64,000 nt of DNA, from NCBI GenBank assembly GCA_030158675.1, contig JAOASL010000035.1, forward strand, positions 1 through 64,000. Reading direction: 5' to 3'. The notes under the pieces are model-generated. The model was not told the DNA's origin, did not search any database, and was given only the letters and a program-made list of their open reading frames with translations. Within the stretch, counting starts at the first letter, position 1, and the number at the start of each line of letters is the position of its first letter. Origin of the DNA: Burkholderiaceae bacterium. Its GTDB lineage: Bacteria > Pseudomonadota > Gammaproteobacteria > Burkholderiales > Burkholderiaceae_D. Both the position numbers and the translations under genes were made by a program. Of the stretch, positions 43,807 through 52,982 are shown one piece after another.

Positions 43807-44864
43807 TGAAGCGTGCAATGCGACTGCTGGCAGGCGGCCTGCTGTGCGCCTGCGTCGCCTGCGCCCAGGTCAATCCGTATTTCGATCCGGCGCGTCCGCA
43901 CCACACGCGCTCGGGCTTCCGGAACAACTACGTCGATGAATTCTTCACCGCCTCGTTCTGGGCATGGCAATGGCAGCGCTGGCGCGACGGCCTGCCCAGG
44001 CCGCCCGGCAGCCTGGCTGAACTCGAGCCGGTGGCGCCGGATATCGACTGGCTGAAGCAAAACCGCAGCGTGTCCGCCGCCACCTGGATCGGCCATGCAA
44101 CCGTGCTCGTGCAGGCTGGCGGACTGAACATCCTGACTGACCCGATATTCTCGGCGCACGCTTCGCCGCTGTCGTGGATCGGGCCGAAACGCAAAACAGC
44201 GCCCGCACTCGCACTGGCCGACCTGCCGCATATCGACGTGGTGGTGGTCTCGCATAATCACTATGACCATCTCGACCTGCCGACACTGAAAGCACTGAAC
44301 GCGCAAGCAGGCGGCCCGCCCCTGTTCCTCATGCCGCTCGGCGTCGGCGACTGGCTGCGGCGACAGGGCATCGACCGTGTAGCGCAACTCGACTGGTGGC
44401 AGTCCACGCAAGTGGCCGGCGCGACGCTGCACTTCGTGCCGGTGCAGCACTGGTCGGCGCGCGGGCTGTTCGACCGCTTCGAGACGCTGTGGGGCGGCTG
44501 GGTGATCGAGACCCATGACGGCGAACGCCACCTGAAAATTTTCTTCACCGGCGACACGGGCTATTCGAAAGATTTCGCCGACATCCAGCGCCGCTTCGGC
44601 GCGATGGATTTCGCGATGATACCGATTGGCGCGTACGAACCGCGCTGGTTCATGCGGCATCAGCATGTCAATCCGGCCGAGGCGGTGCAGATTCACTTCG
44701 ACCTGCAAGCCAAGCGCTCACTCGGCATCCATTGGGGTGCGTTCGAATTGACCGATGAAGCGCTGGACGAGCCGCCGCGCGCGCTGCGGCAGGCACTTCG
44801 ATCGAGCGCCATTGACGCGCAGGGCTTTATTACGCTGGCGCCCGGAAATGTATTGAAATTTTAA
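43806..44864 (+). CDS. MBL-fold metallohydrolase, NAPE-PLD/UlaG-like, probable lipoprotein
   Basis: 352-aa protein with an N-terminal hydrophobic segment ending in cysteines C16 and C19 (LLCACVAC), a possible lipobox. The metallo-beta-lactamase motif is H150-x-H152-x-D154-H155 (SHNHYDHLD), with WIGHATVL upstream and FFTGDTGYSKDF and GIHWGAFELTDE downstream, as in N-acyl-phosphatidylethanolamine phospholipase D-like enzymes. It may hydrolyse a membrane phospholipid derivative in the envelope. Translationally coupled to parC, probably only by position. Confidence 0.87.
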   Translation: MKRAMRLLAGGLLCACVACAQVNPYFDPARPHHTRSGFRNNYVDEFFTASFWAWQWQRWRDGLPRPPGSLAELEPVAPDIDWLKQNRSVSAATWIGHATVLVQAGGLNILTDPIFSAHASPLSWIGPKRKTAPALALADLPHIDVVVVSHNHYDHLDLPTLKALNAQAGGPPLFLMPLGVGDWLRRQGIDRVAQLDWWQSTQVAGATLHFVPVQHWSARGLFDRFETLWGGWVIETHDGERHLKIFFTGDTGYSKDFADIQRRFGAMDFAMIPIGAYEPRWFMRHQHVNPAEAVQIHFDLQAKRSLGIHWGAFELTDEALDEPPRALRQALRSSAIDAQGFITLAPGNVLKF

Positions 44865-44873
44865 GATTTCAAT
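44852..44873 (+). terminator. Hairpin spanning the stop codon of the MBL-fold gene
   Basis: ATTGAAAT (44852-44859) pairs perfectly with ATTTCAAT (44866-44873); the TAA stop lies in the loop. Weak A/T-rich stem, no clear U-tract. Confidence 0.35.
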
Positions 44874-44960
44874 CAGTAAATCAATCGCTTAGAAGAAAAT
44901 CAAAATCGAGATTTAGGCGCAGAAATTATTCCTTGCGTCATTGAAGTACGGAAAACCGGC

Positions 44961-44993
44961 CTTTATGATGGGCAAGTCTTGCTCATCATAAAG
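44961..44993. promoter_or_regulatory. Near-perfect 33-bp palindrome just upstream of the alpha/beta hydrolase gene
   Basis: CTTTATGATGGGCAAG (44961-44976) and CTTGCTCATCATAAAG (44978-44993) are complementary over 16 bp with one mismatch (G-U in RNA) and a single central base. It ends 4 bases before the ATG at 44998, where a Shine-Dalgarno would be expected and is not seen. It is a candidate operator or a translation-blocking RNA hairpin. Confidence 0.7.
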
Positions 44994-44997
44994 CGCC

Positions 44998-46203
44998 ATG
45001 AAAAGTCCTGTACTTGCTGCCTGCCTGTGCCGCCTCACGGCTGCGGTCACCTTCTCCACCCTCTCCGCCTTTGCCGTCCCCGGCGTATCGCAGGCTGCCG
45101 GCAGCGCGCCGCCGCCGACGCTCGATCCCACCGTGAATGAACAGGTGATCATGCTGCCGGTCGTGCAAAATACCCGGGCCTTCCAGTTCGAGACCACGAT
45201 TTTCCGGCCACCCGGCAATGGTCCCTTCCCGCTGCTGCTGATGAATCACGGCAAGGAAAGAGGCGACCCGGCCGACCAGAAGCGCGACCGCTTTCTGGCG
45301 CTCAGCCGCGAGTTCGTCAAGCGCGGTTATGCCGTCGTGGTACCGATGCGCAAGGGCTTCTCGCAATCGACCGGCCAGTACAGCGAATTCGGCTGCAACA
45401 TGAAGGACAACGGCCAGCAGCAGGCCGATGATGTCGTCGCCGTGCTGGACGCACTGGTGAAGCAGCCATGGGTCGATCGCGAACGCATGCTCGTCGCTGG
45501 CCAGTCGTACGGCGGACTGGCAACGATGGCTCTTGGCACGCGCCACTATCCGGGCGTGCAGGGACTGTTGAATTTTGCCGGTGGCCTGCGCATCGACGGC
45601 GGCAATTGCGACTGGCGTGATGCGCTCGTCGCGGCATTTGGCAACTATGCGGCGAGCACTCGGCTGCCGAGCCTGTGGTTCTATGGCGAGAACGACACTT
45701 ACTTCGATCCGACGCTGGCGCAGCGGCTTCAGCAGGCCTATCAGGCCGCTGGCGGTCCGTCGCAGCTGGTTGCCTACGGTCCGTTCAAATCAGATGCGCA
45801 TGGCATGGTGGGCAGCCGTGACGGTGTGCGGGTCTGGTGGCCGGAAGTGGAGCGTTTTCTCAAAGGCCTAGGCATGCCGACCGAAATCACAGTGGCGATC
45901 GCCGATACGCCGCGGCCGCCATCGACCGGCTATGCGACGGTCGACAATGTCAGCGCGGTGCCCTTCCTGACCGACAAGGGTCGCGGCGGCTACCGCGACT
46001 ATCTGGCAAAAACGACGCCACGGGCGTTTGCGCTCTCGGGGACCGGGGCGTGGAGCTGGGCTGAGGAAGGGGACGATCCTGCGTCGCGTGCGCTGGCATC
46101 CTGTCAGAAGAACAGCAAGCTGCCTTGCCAGCTGTACTCGATCGACAATGACGTCGTGTGGAGCGGTGGTTCCGCGACCGTGCCTCCGGTCGCGGCAAAC
46201 TGA
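44998..46203 (+). CDS. Secreted alpha/beta hydrolase, dienelactone-hydrolase-like
   Basis: 401-aa exported protein: signal peptide (about residues 1-34), alpha/beta hydrolase domain with nucleophile motif GQSYGG (Ser about residue 169) and MNHGKERGDPADQK oxyanion region, then a C-terminal extension (about 310-401) with ALSGTGAWSWAEEGDDP and two cysteines. The extension recurs in secreted dienelactone-hydrolase-like proteins. The substrate is unknown. It lacks a ribosome binding site and sits behind a long palindrome. Confidence 0.83.
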   Translation: MKSPVLAACLCRLTAAVTFSTLSAFAVPGVSQAAGSAPPPTLDPTVNEQVIMLPVVQNTRAFQFETTIFRPPGNGPFPLLLMNHGKERGDPADQKRDRFLALSREFVKRGYAVVVPMRKGFSQSTGQYSEFGCNMKDNGQQQADDVVAVLDALVKQPWVDRERMLVAGQSYGGLATMALGTRHYPGVQGLLNFAGGLRIDGGNCDWRDALVAAFGNYAASTRLPSLWFYGENDTYFDPTLAQRLQQAYQAAGGPSQLVAYGPFKSDAHGMVGSRDGVRVWWPEVERFLKGLGMPTEITVAIADTPRPPSTGYATVDNVSAVPFLTDKGRGGYRDYLAKTTPRAFALSGTGAWSWAEEGDDPASRALASCQKNSKLPCQLYSIDNDVVWSGGSATVPPVAAN

Positions 46204-46216
46204 ATTGCGTCAGGCC

Positions 46217-47302
46217 TCAGCTTGCGCTGCTCTGAACGGCCAGCGCGACCTGCGAGCGGGGCAGTTTCAGATTGCGCAGGTCGTGGCCCAGCACGACGCG
46301 GACGCGATCTCCCAGCGCTTCGTTATGCCAATAGACCGGGGCGATGTGCAGCTCTTTGGCGAGCAGGCGCGCGACCTGACGATTGCCCTTCGCGTATTCG
46401 ATACGGGTCAGCTGGACGTTGAATTTGCCCTGGTTGCCGAGACGGACCACTTGCCAGTCGCCGCTCTGGACGATCTGATGCACCGAACGCGCCAGTCCGG
46501 CAATGCCATTGCCGTTGACGATCTCGACGCGGGCCTGCCGGCCTGCATCAGCCACCAGATCGGTTACAGCCGCACGGCGTCCGGCCTCCGGCTTGTCCTG
46601 CGGCCGCGGGCGTTCCGTCACGACCGTTGCCGGTACCGTTGCCGGTGCCGATACAGGTGACGCTGCCGCCACCGGATGGACCGGCGTTGCATCGGCAAAT
46701 TGCAGCACATGCACGCCCGGGCTGAGTTCGACGATCCTGTCTTGCGGAAACGGCGCGCTGACCGTGGCCGGCGAGACAGCCAGCTGTTCAATCTGAGCAG
46801 CCGGTACCGGAATGGCCTGCGGGTCAAGTTTTTGCATCACCATTGCCAGCTTTTCCTGAAGACGGACATTCGCCGGATCCAGCGCGACCGCGCGCTCCAG
46901 CGCTACGCGGGCGTCGAAGTAATTCCCTTTCAGGTAATTCGCATAGCCGAGATTGCCCTGCACGTGCGCCTGGTCGGGACGCTGTGCCGCAAGCTTGGTC
47001 AGGATGGCGATCGCCAGATCCAGATCGCCACGTCCGGCCGACACCGCCGCCAGACCGTTATGTGCCTCGACATGGGCAGGCTCAAGTTCCAGCGCGCGCC
47101 GGTAGGCTCGCTCGGCATCGTCCAGCTTGCCGCTGCGCTGCAGCTCGCGCCCGAGCGCGTAAAAACCGTCGGCGCTGTCAGCCGCATCGCGGATCTCGGA
47201 GAACGGCACGATCTGCGCTTGCTGTAACGGTGGCGTCGAGCTGCAACCGGCCATCAATGCGGCTCCGACCAGACTGGTCAGCAATTTCGGATGATGTTTC
47301 AT
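46217..47302 (-). CDS. tadD: Tad pilus TPR lipoprotein TadD with LytR C-terminal domain
   Basis: 361-aa lipoprotein (lipobox MAGC, C20) with three or four TPR repeats (about residues 46-160), a Pro/Ala-rich linker, and a C-terminal LytR_C domain (from VEIVNGNGIAGLARSV, about residue 260). TadD is the pilotin-like TPR component of the Flp pilus machine. It is the last gene of the locus; AGAGGAG precedes the ATG. The fused LytR_C domain is an addition compared with classical TadD. Confidence 0.85.
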   Translation of the reverse strand: MKHHPKLLTSLVGAALMAGCSSTPPLQQAQIVPFSEIRDAADSADGFYALGRELQRSGKLDDAERAYRRALELEPAHVEAHNGLAAVSAGRGDLDLAIAILTKLAAQRPDQAHVQGNLGYANYLKGNYFDARVALERAVALDPANVRLQEKLAMVMQKLDPQAIPVPAAQIEQLAVSPATVSAPFPQDRIVELSPGVHVLQFADATPVHPVAAASPVSAPATVPATVVTERPRPQDKPEAGRRAAVTDLVADAGRQARVEIVNGNGIAGLARSVHQIVQSGDWQVVRLGNQGKFNVQLTRIEYAKGNRQVARLLAKELHIAPVYWHNEALGDRVRVVLGHDLRNLKLPRSQVALAVQSSAS

Positions 47303-47330
47303 GCGAATCTCCTCTTTGATCTAATAATTA

Positions 47331-48275
47331 TCACGACCCGCCGCCCAGTGTCGGCAACAGGTTGCGATAAATCTGCAGGATGGCCGGTCCGATCAGGACC
47401 ACCATCAGCGTCGGGAAAATGAAAAAAATCAGCGGGAACAACAATTTCAGCGATACCTTCGCGGCCGCTTCTTCGGCGCGCTGTCGGCGCTTGATGCGCA
47501 GGTTTTCCGAATGGATGCGCAGCGAATCACCGACGCTGGTACCGAAACGGTCAGACTGAACCAGCATGGCGACCAGCATGTCGATGTCCTCGACGCCGGT
47601 ACGCAGGGAAAGATTGCGCAACGCATGTTCTTTGCTGAAACCGGTCCGCAGCTCCAGTTGGACCATCTGCAGTTCTTCAGCCAGCACCTCGCTCTTGAGC
47701 TGGATCTCGGCGGCCACCTTGGCGATGGCCGCATCCAGGCCCAGACCGGCCTCAACGCAAATGGTCAGCAGGTCAAGCGCATCCGGAAAGCTCTCGAAGA
47801 TCTCGCGCTGACGTTTGCCGATCGCATTTTTCAGCACCAGGTTCGGCAGGTAATACCCGCCATAGGAACAGGCCACCACAAAGAACATCAGCGTCGGCGC
47901 GCCGGAACGGAAAAACGAGCCGCCGAACAGGAAGGCAACGAGCGGAAACAAAAGCGCCAGCAGGGTCTTGGTTCCATAAAAAATGTACGGTGCGGAGGGC
48001 TGGCGCCAGCCGGCGTTCATGAAACGGATGCGAATCGGCGAGTCAGCCCAGCCTTCCTTCGGCCGCGACAGCTTCGCCAGCGGGCGCGTGACTTTCACCA
48101 CTCGCTCGATCCACGGATTTTTCTCTTCCGAAGCCAGCGACGGCCGCGGCTCGCTCTCCATGTTGGCGAGCCGCCGGCGGAAGCGGTCCGGCGTCAGGAA
48201 CCATACTGCCGCCGCAGCGATGCCCGCGCACAGGACAAACACCAGCAGCAGAAACAGCAGGGATTGCACACTCAT
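47331..48275 (-). CDS. tadC: Tad pilus inner-membrane platform protein TadC
   Basis: 314-aa GspF-family protein with membrane segments at about residues 5-27, 105-145 and 270-300 and the T2SSF domain (about 155-285; GLGLDAAIAKVAAEIQ, SDRFGTSVGDSLRIHSENLR). It pairs with TadB to form the platform on which TadA acts. AAGGAA precedes the ATG. Confidence 0.92.
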   Translation of the reverse strand: MSVQSLLFLLLVFVLCAGIAAAAVWFLTPDRFRRRLANMESEPRPSLASEEKNPWIERVVKVTRPLAKLSRPKEGWADSPIRIRFMNAGWRQPSAPYIFYGTKTLLALLFPLVAFLFGGSFFRSGAPTLMFFVVACSYGGYYLPNLVLKNAIGKRQREIFESFPDALDLLTICVEAGLGLDAAIAKVAAEIQLKSEVLAEELQMVQLELRTGFSKEHALRNLSLRTGVEDIDMLVAMLVQSDRFGTSVGDSLRIHSENLRIKRRQRAEEAAAKVSLKLLFPLIFFIFPTLMVVLIGPAILQIYRNLLPTLGGGS

Positions 48276-48302
48276 GAGGTTTCCTTGAAATTCATCCAGC
48301 CA

Positions 48303-49286
48303 TCAAATCCGCACACGGACGATCGAGCGCATCCACAGCACGCCGAAGATCATCATGACAAACGCAACACCAAGCATCGTCGGTCCGGCCGGATCTTCCC
48401 AGAACTTGACCAGATACTCCGGGCTGACCACCGTGAACACGCCCGCGATCGCCACCGGCAGCATGCACAGGATCACTGCCGACAGTCTGCCCTCGGCGGA
48501 CATGGTTCTGATGTCGCCCATCATCTTCAGTCGCTGCCGAATCAGTACGCTAACGTTCGTCATCACCTCGGACAGATTACCGCCTGCCTCACGCTGAATC
48601 AGGATCGCGACGACCATATAGCGCAGATCGGTCAGCGGCACCCGCTCGGCCAGTCGCTGCAATGCATCGGTCAGCGGTGAGCCGAAGCTGATTTCATCGG
48701 ACACCTGACGGAACTCGGATGAAATCGGATCCGGCAATTCATCCGCCAGCATTTGCAGCGTGGCCGTCAGCGCATGGCCTGCCTTCAGGCTGCGGCTGAT
48801 CAGGTCAGCGGCCTCGGGCAATTGACGCTCGATGCCATGCAACCTGTCGGCACGCTTGCGAACCACGATCATGCTCGGGACCGCTCCCGCAAGCAGGCCG
48901 AACAGCAGCGCCAGGCCGGCCACCCCGGTCAGCGCCAGACCGAGCACCAGGCCGACGAAAAAACTGGCCGCTGAATAGCTCAGGAACTGGGCTACGGTCC
49001 AGTCCATGCCGCCCTGCCCGATAAAGCCGCTCAGACGAAGGACTCCCGGAATCCGCGCGAGCAATTTCTCGAGCTCCGGCGACTCAGCCAGTCGCATTTC
49101 CTTGAACATACGGCCGCTGTGCGCGTGCTTGTCGACATGCTTCGATGTCGAAATCTCTCGCAGGCGCTGCCCGACCCGCCGCGCAGCCTTGCTCTGACTG
49201 GAGAACCACCACTGCCACGCCGCCTCAATGGTCAGCGCCGCCGCAATGAACACCAGCACTCCGAATCCGTAATAAAGCCAATCCAT
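48303..49286 (-). CDS. tadB: Tad pilus inner-membrane platform protein TadB
   Basis: 327-aa GspF-family protein with an N-terminal membrane helix (4-24), central helices (about 100-145) and the T2SSF domain (about 160-285; SLKAGHALTATLQMLADE, REAGGNLSEVMTN). It lies 27 bp upstream of tadC. A strong GAGGAGAGG ribosome binding site precedes it. Confidence 0.92.
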   Translation of the reverse strand: MDWLYYGFGVLVFIAAALTIEAAWQWWFSSQSKAARRVGQRLREISTSKHVDKHAHSGRMFKEMRLAESPELEKLLARIPGVLRLSGFIGQGGMDWTVAQFLSYSAASFFVGLVLGLALTGVAGLALLFGLLAGAVPSMIVVRKRADRLHGIERQLPEAADLISRSLKAGHALTATLQMLADELPDPISSEFRQVSDEISFGSPLTDALQRLAERVPLTDLRYMVVAILIQREAGGNLSEVMTNVSVLIRQRLKMMGDIRTMSAEGRLSAVILCMLPVAIAGVFTVVSPEYLVKFWEDPAGPTMLGVAFVMMIFGVLWMRSIVRVRI

Positions 49287-49316
49287 TACCGGCCTCTCCT
49301 CAGACAGTTACCTGCA

Positions 49317-50729
49317 TCATTCAAATACCCGCGACGGATCGTAAATATCGTCCGACAGCAATACCCCAAATTCCTTGAGCCGCTGGTTAAATTGGGGATG
49401 CAGACCGGTCGCCGCGAAATGACCCAGCACCCTGCCGTCCGGGGCGACGCCGGTACGGCGGAACGCAAAGATCTCCTGCATCGTGATGACATCGCCTTCC
49501 ATGCCGGTGAGCTCATGCAGACTGAGCAGTTTGCGGGTACCGTCGGCCATGCGCGCGATCTGGACCACCACCGTAATGGCCGACGTGATCTGCTGCCGCA
49601 TCGCCCGTGTGCCAAGGTTGGCGGTCGCCATGCCGATCATGTTCTCCAGCCGTGACAGCGCGTCACGTGCCGTATTCGCATGGATCGTGGCCAGCGATCC
49701 CTCGTGGCCGGTATTCATTGCCTGCAGCATGTCGAGCGCTTCAGGACCGCGTACCTCGCCGAGGATGATGCGGTCAGGGCGCATACGCAGCGCATTCTTG
49801 ACCAGCGCCCGCTGCGACACCTCGCCTTTGCCTTCGATGTTGGGCGGCCGGGTCTCGAGACGGACCACGTGCGGCTGCTGCAACTGAAGTTCTGCCGCAT
49901 CTTCAATGGTGACGATACGCTCGGAGTGCGGAATGAAGCCGGAGATCACGTTCAGCAGCGTGGTCTTACCGCTGCCGGTACCGCCGGAGATCAGCATGTT
50001 GACCTTGGCTTTGGCCAGCGCCTCGAGTAGCTGCGCGACTGTCGGCGGGATGCTTTTTTTGCTGACCAGATCGTGAATCGACAGCGGCTTGGCCGAAAAG
50101 CGCCGGATCGACAGGATCGGACCATCGATCGCCAGCGGCGGGATGATTGCGTTCACGCGCGAGCCGTCCGGCAGGCGCGCATCGACCATCGGGCTGGATT
50201 CATCGACGCGCCGGCCAACCCGCGACACAATTTTTTCGATCACCTTCAGCAGGTGTTCGTTGTCGTCGAAAGTGATCGGCGTGAGTTCGAGCTTGCCGCG
50301 CCGTTCGACATACACCTGACTGCAGGTATTGACCAGAATATCGGACACACTGGGGTCTTCCAGCAACGGCTCGATCGGGCCCAGTCCGAGCATTTCGTTT
50401 TGCATGTCCTGCACCAGCTGCCGGCGCTCGGCCTGGTTGACCGCCAGTCGCTGGTCATCGACGATGCGCTCGACCATGGACGACAGTTCGCGCTTGAATT
50501 GCTCGCTGTTGAGTTTCTGCAGCCGCTCGAGATCGACCCGCTCGAGCAGCGTACGGTGCATTTTCTGCTTCAGCTGCAGATAGGTCGGCGAATACATGTC
50601 CATCTCGACGACCGGGCTGCTGCGCAGCGCCGCAACCGTCGTGGAAGTATCACGAAGGTTGGTTCTCAGTTCGTCGACGGCATTGGGGATGCCGGCATCG
50701 CCATTCTTGCTGCTGCTGAAGAATCCCAT
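49317..50729 (-). CDS. tadA: Tad pilus assembly ATPase TadA/CpaF
   Basis: 470-aa secretion ATPase powering Flp pilus extension (and possibly retraction). Walker A is GGTGSGKTT (residues 249-257), followed by the Asp box TIEDAAELQ, Walker [15 protein letters not shown] and the His box [13 protein letters not shown]. It starts 3 bp after tadZ, suggesting co-translation. Confidence 0.95.
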   Translation of the reverse strand: MGFFSSSKNGDAGIPNAVDELRTNLRDTSTTVAALRSSPVVEMDMYSPTYLQLKQKMHRTLLERVDLERLQKLNSEQFKRELSSMVERIVDDQRLAVNQAERRQLVQDMQNEMLGLGPIEPLLEDPSVSDILVNTCSQVYVERRGKLELTPITFDDNEHLLKVIEKIVSRVGRRVDESSPMVDARLPDGSRVNAIIPPLAIDGPILSIRRFSAKPLSIHDLVSKKSIPPTVAQLLEALAKAKVNMLISGGTGSGKTTLLNVISGFIPHSERIVTIEDAAELQLQQPHVVRLETRPPNIEGKGEVSQRALVKNALRMRPDRIILGEVRGPEALDMLQAMNTGHEGSLATIHANTARDALSRLENMIGMATANLGTRAMRQQITSAITVVVQIARMADGTRKLLSLHELTGMEGDVITMQEIFAFRRTGVAPDGRVLGHFAATGLHPQFNQRLKEFGVLLSDDIYDPSRVFE

Positions 50730-50731
50730 GC

Positions 50732-51928
50732 TCAGCTCCCTGCGCCGTTCGAGTCACCACCGCGCACGAAGATGCGGCGGATCAGACCGGATTTGCTGGC
50801 CGTACCGGCAATCGTCGTATCCACCAGACGGTTGACCCAGTCAGTCAGGCTCTTTGCGATCGTGCTGTTGCGCGCCAGCTGGAGCACGGGCACACCCTGG
50901 TTGATCGAATCATTGGCCACTTCAAAATTGTTCGGAATCCGCGAATCCACACCCAGGTCGAGGATGCGCTCGATCTCGCCGCTGCTGAGCGGCGCCGAAC
51001 TCTCGAAACGGTTCAGCAGCAAATGAACTTTCTCGCGCCGGTAACCCAGCGTGCCAAAAATCTCGATCAGGTGACGCGCGCCGCGCAGGTCGGGCAAAGA
51101 CTGCTGCAGCACCAGATAAATGCTGTCGGAGTGGTCAAGCACACGCACGCTAGCTGAGGTGACCTGACGGCCGAGATCGAAGATGACGAAATCGAAGTGG
51201 CGCCGCGCCAGATTGACGATGGTCTCCAGGTGATCACCGCTGAGGTCGCCACCCGGATCCGGCTCGGCCGGCGCCGCGAGGATGCTGAACATCGGCGATA
51301 CGCGGACCACGCTCGATTCCAGCAGGTTGATGTCGAGCCGGTTGATATCGCGGCAGACATCGGCCAGCGTGCGTTCAGGCTTGATGTCGGACACATACAG
51401 CGGCGCATCGCCGAAAGCCGTGTTCAGGTCGATCAGCAGGACGCGCTTTTTCCCCAACAGGGATAGCGCGTGCCCGAGGTTGGCGGCGACGAAGGTCGTA
51501 CCGGCGCCGCCCTTGGCCGACACGAAAGACAGCACCTTGCCTTCGCGTTGCTGCGAAATCGCCAGCTTGCTGCTGAGCCGATCGAGCGCCGCATCCAGTT
51601 CGTTGGCCGACAGCGGCAGGCCCAACACTTCCCGCACGCCTACCCGCATCGCCGCAATCAGATATTCCGGCGAACGATCGGACGACAGCAGGATGATCAC
51701 CGCCTGCGAATAGCGCTCACCCAGCCTCGGCAAGAGGCTGGTCGCGCCGTCCGCGAAACTGGCGGCATCGACAATGACAATTTCGGGCTTTCCTGACGCG
51801 GCAGGAACACCATCCTTCGGCATGCCCGGCAGGGGCGGCAGAGTCTCGATGGACGGATTCCGGTTCATGCAAATGCGCGTAACGGTCGCGCGAAGCGTGT
51901 CGTCGGTGGAAAGAATAAAAGCATTCAT
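50732..51928 (-). CDS. tadZ: Tad pilus localisation protein TadZ/CpaE
   Basis: 398-aa protein with an N-terminal receiver-like domain (about 1-120) and a C-terminal MinD/ParA-type ATPase domain with deviant Walker A KGGAGTT (near residue 140). TadZ marks the pole or site where the pilus is built. I chose the ATG at 51928; the preceding TTG codon is a weaker start. AGGGAA lies upstream. Confidence 0.9.
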   Translation of the reverse strand: MNAFILSTDDTLRATVTRICMNRNPSIETLPPLPGMPKDGVPAASGKPEIVIVDAASFADGATSLLPRLGERYSQAVIILLSSDRSPEYLIAAMRVGVREVLGLPLSANELDAALDRLSSKLAISQQREGKVLSFVSAKGGAGTTFVAANLGHALSLLGKKRVLLIDLNTAFGDAPLYVSDIKPERTLADVCRDINRLDINLLESSVVRVSPMFSILAAPAEPDPGGDLSGDHLETIVNLARRHFDFVIFDLGRQVTSASVRVLDHSDSIYLVLQQSLPDLRGARHLIEIFGTLGYRREKVHLLLNRFESSAPLSSGEIERILDLGVDSRIPNNFEVANDSINQGVPVLQLARNSTIAKSLTDWVNRLVDTTIAGTASKSGLIRRIFVRGGDSNGAGS

Positions 51929-51972
51929 CAAGGTTTTTCCCTGGGCATTGGAATATTTTTTCTAAAGGGCAT

Positions 51973-52425
51973 TTATGTGCAGCTGGTCGAATCCATTGCT
52001 TCACGCGTCTTGATTGTCGAAAACGAGGGCATATCGAATCCGAAGTTAACAAAAGGAATGATAGCTTCTACGCGCATGCCGGGGGCAATTGATACGCTCA
52101 CGAAGTCGCACGACGAACGCGCCGCAGCTGCAGTCGGTGCGCATTGGTCCGGCAGGTATTGAATGGCGATATTACTGTCCGTTAGCGCCGGAAAAACTTG
52201 CCTCATTCGCTGCTTGATCAACGGCGAGTTGGCATCACAAACTATCGCAAGACGCGCACCGAGCTCGGTCGCTTCGTTTGCAGCATTCATGAAGTACAAC
52301 ACCCGTGCCATTTCAATCGCGCCGAATAGCAAGATCATGAATCCGCCCACCGACGCGACCAGCGCAAACTCCAGCGCTGCCGCACCGCGCTGGCGCCTGA
52401 AACGACCTAGCTGCGCCCACATCAT
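51973..52425 (-). CDS. tadE: TadE-like pseudopilin
   Basis: 150-aa minor pilin-like protein: a basic leader, then RQRGAAALEFALV (about residues 11-23), the TadE cleavage/assembly motif with the Glu+5-type residue, and a membrane helix to about 45. It has three cysteines in the C-terminal part. The ATG at 52425 overlaps the stop of the upstream pseudopilin gene (ATGA). Confidence 0.85.
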   Translation of the reverse strand: MMWAQLGRFRRQRGAAALEFALVASVGGFMILLFGAIEMARVLYFMNAANEATELGARLAIVCDANSPLIKQRMRQVFPALTDSNIAIQYLPDQCAPTAAAARSSCDFVSVSIAPGMRVEAIIPFVNFGFDMPSFSTIKTREAMDSTSCT

Positions 52426-52979
52426 GATAACTGCCTCATCACAGCCTCGATATCCGCGAAAGTCGTCGTCGGCGAACTGGTCACGAAGGGCAATCCCATG
52501 AATGGGTACTGATAACCGCTGATCCGGACCGCCACCAGCTGAATCAGTCCCTCGCCCGTACTGACATCCTTGTACGTTTGTGCCGTCGCTCCAGCGCACT
52601 CACTAAAGTCCTTGCGGTCGCAGACTTTCACATGGGCGATCGACAACGACGGGGCCAGTGCACGCCCGGAACAGGCGTCGTTGCCATACACCGCGAGGCA
52701 CTTCGCCCGGTAGACCATGCTGAATTGGTAATTCGTATCGGACGAAGCGGTCCGATAGCCACCGTCATCCGGGTTTACCAGCGAAAGCATACGGACCGAG
52801 GTACGCACTGACTTGACCAGTGTGTTGTACTGATAGATCGCCCGTCCGTACTCTGCCGCACCGAAGGCGATCACGGCCATCGGCAGCAGCACCAGCGCAA
52901 ACTCGACCGCCGCCACCCCGCGCTGCCGACGCAGGCGCAAACTGCGCATCAAAGAGGAGGTTCGTTGCGAAATTCGCAT
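52422..52979 (-). CDS. TadE/TadF-like pseudopilin
   Basis: 185-aa protein with RQRGVAAVEFALV (residues 18-30) and the following hydrophobic helix, as in TadE/TadF. Paired cysteines (around residues 94, 103, 120, 128) may form disulfides in the periplasm. It lies 3 bp downstream of the tadG-like gene. Whether it is TadE or TadF cannot be decided from sequence alone. Confidence 0.85.
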   Translation of the reverse strand: MRISQRTSSLMRSLRLRRQRGVAAVEFALVLLPMAVIAFGAAEYGRAIYQYNTLVKSVRTSVRMLSLVNPDDGGYRTASSDTNYQFSMVYRAKCLAVYGNDACSGRALAPSLSIAHVKVCDRKDFSECAGATAQTYKDVSTGEGLIQLVAVRISGYQYPFMGLPFVTSSPTTTFADIEAVMRQLS

Positions 52980-52982
52980 CGC

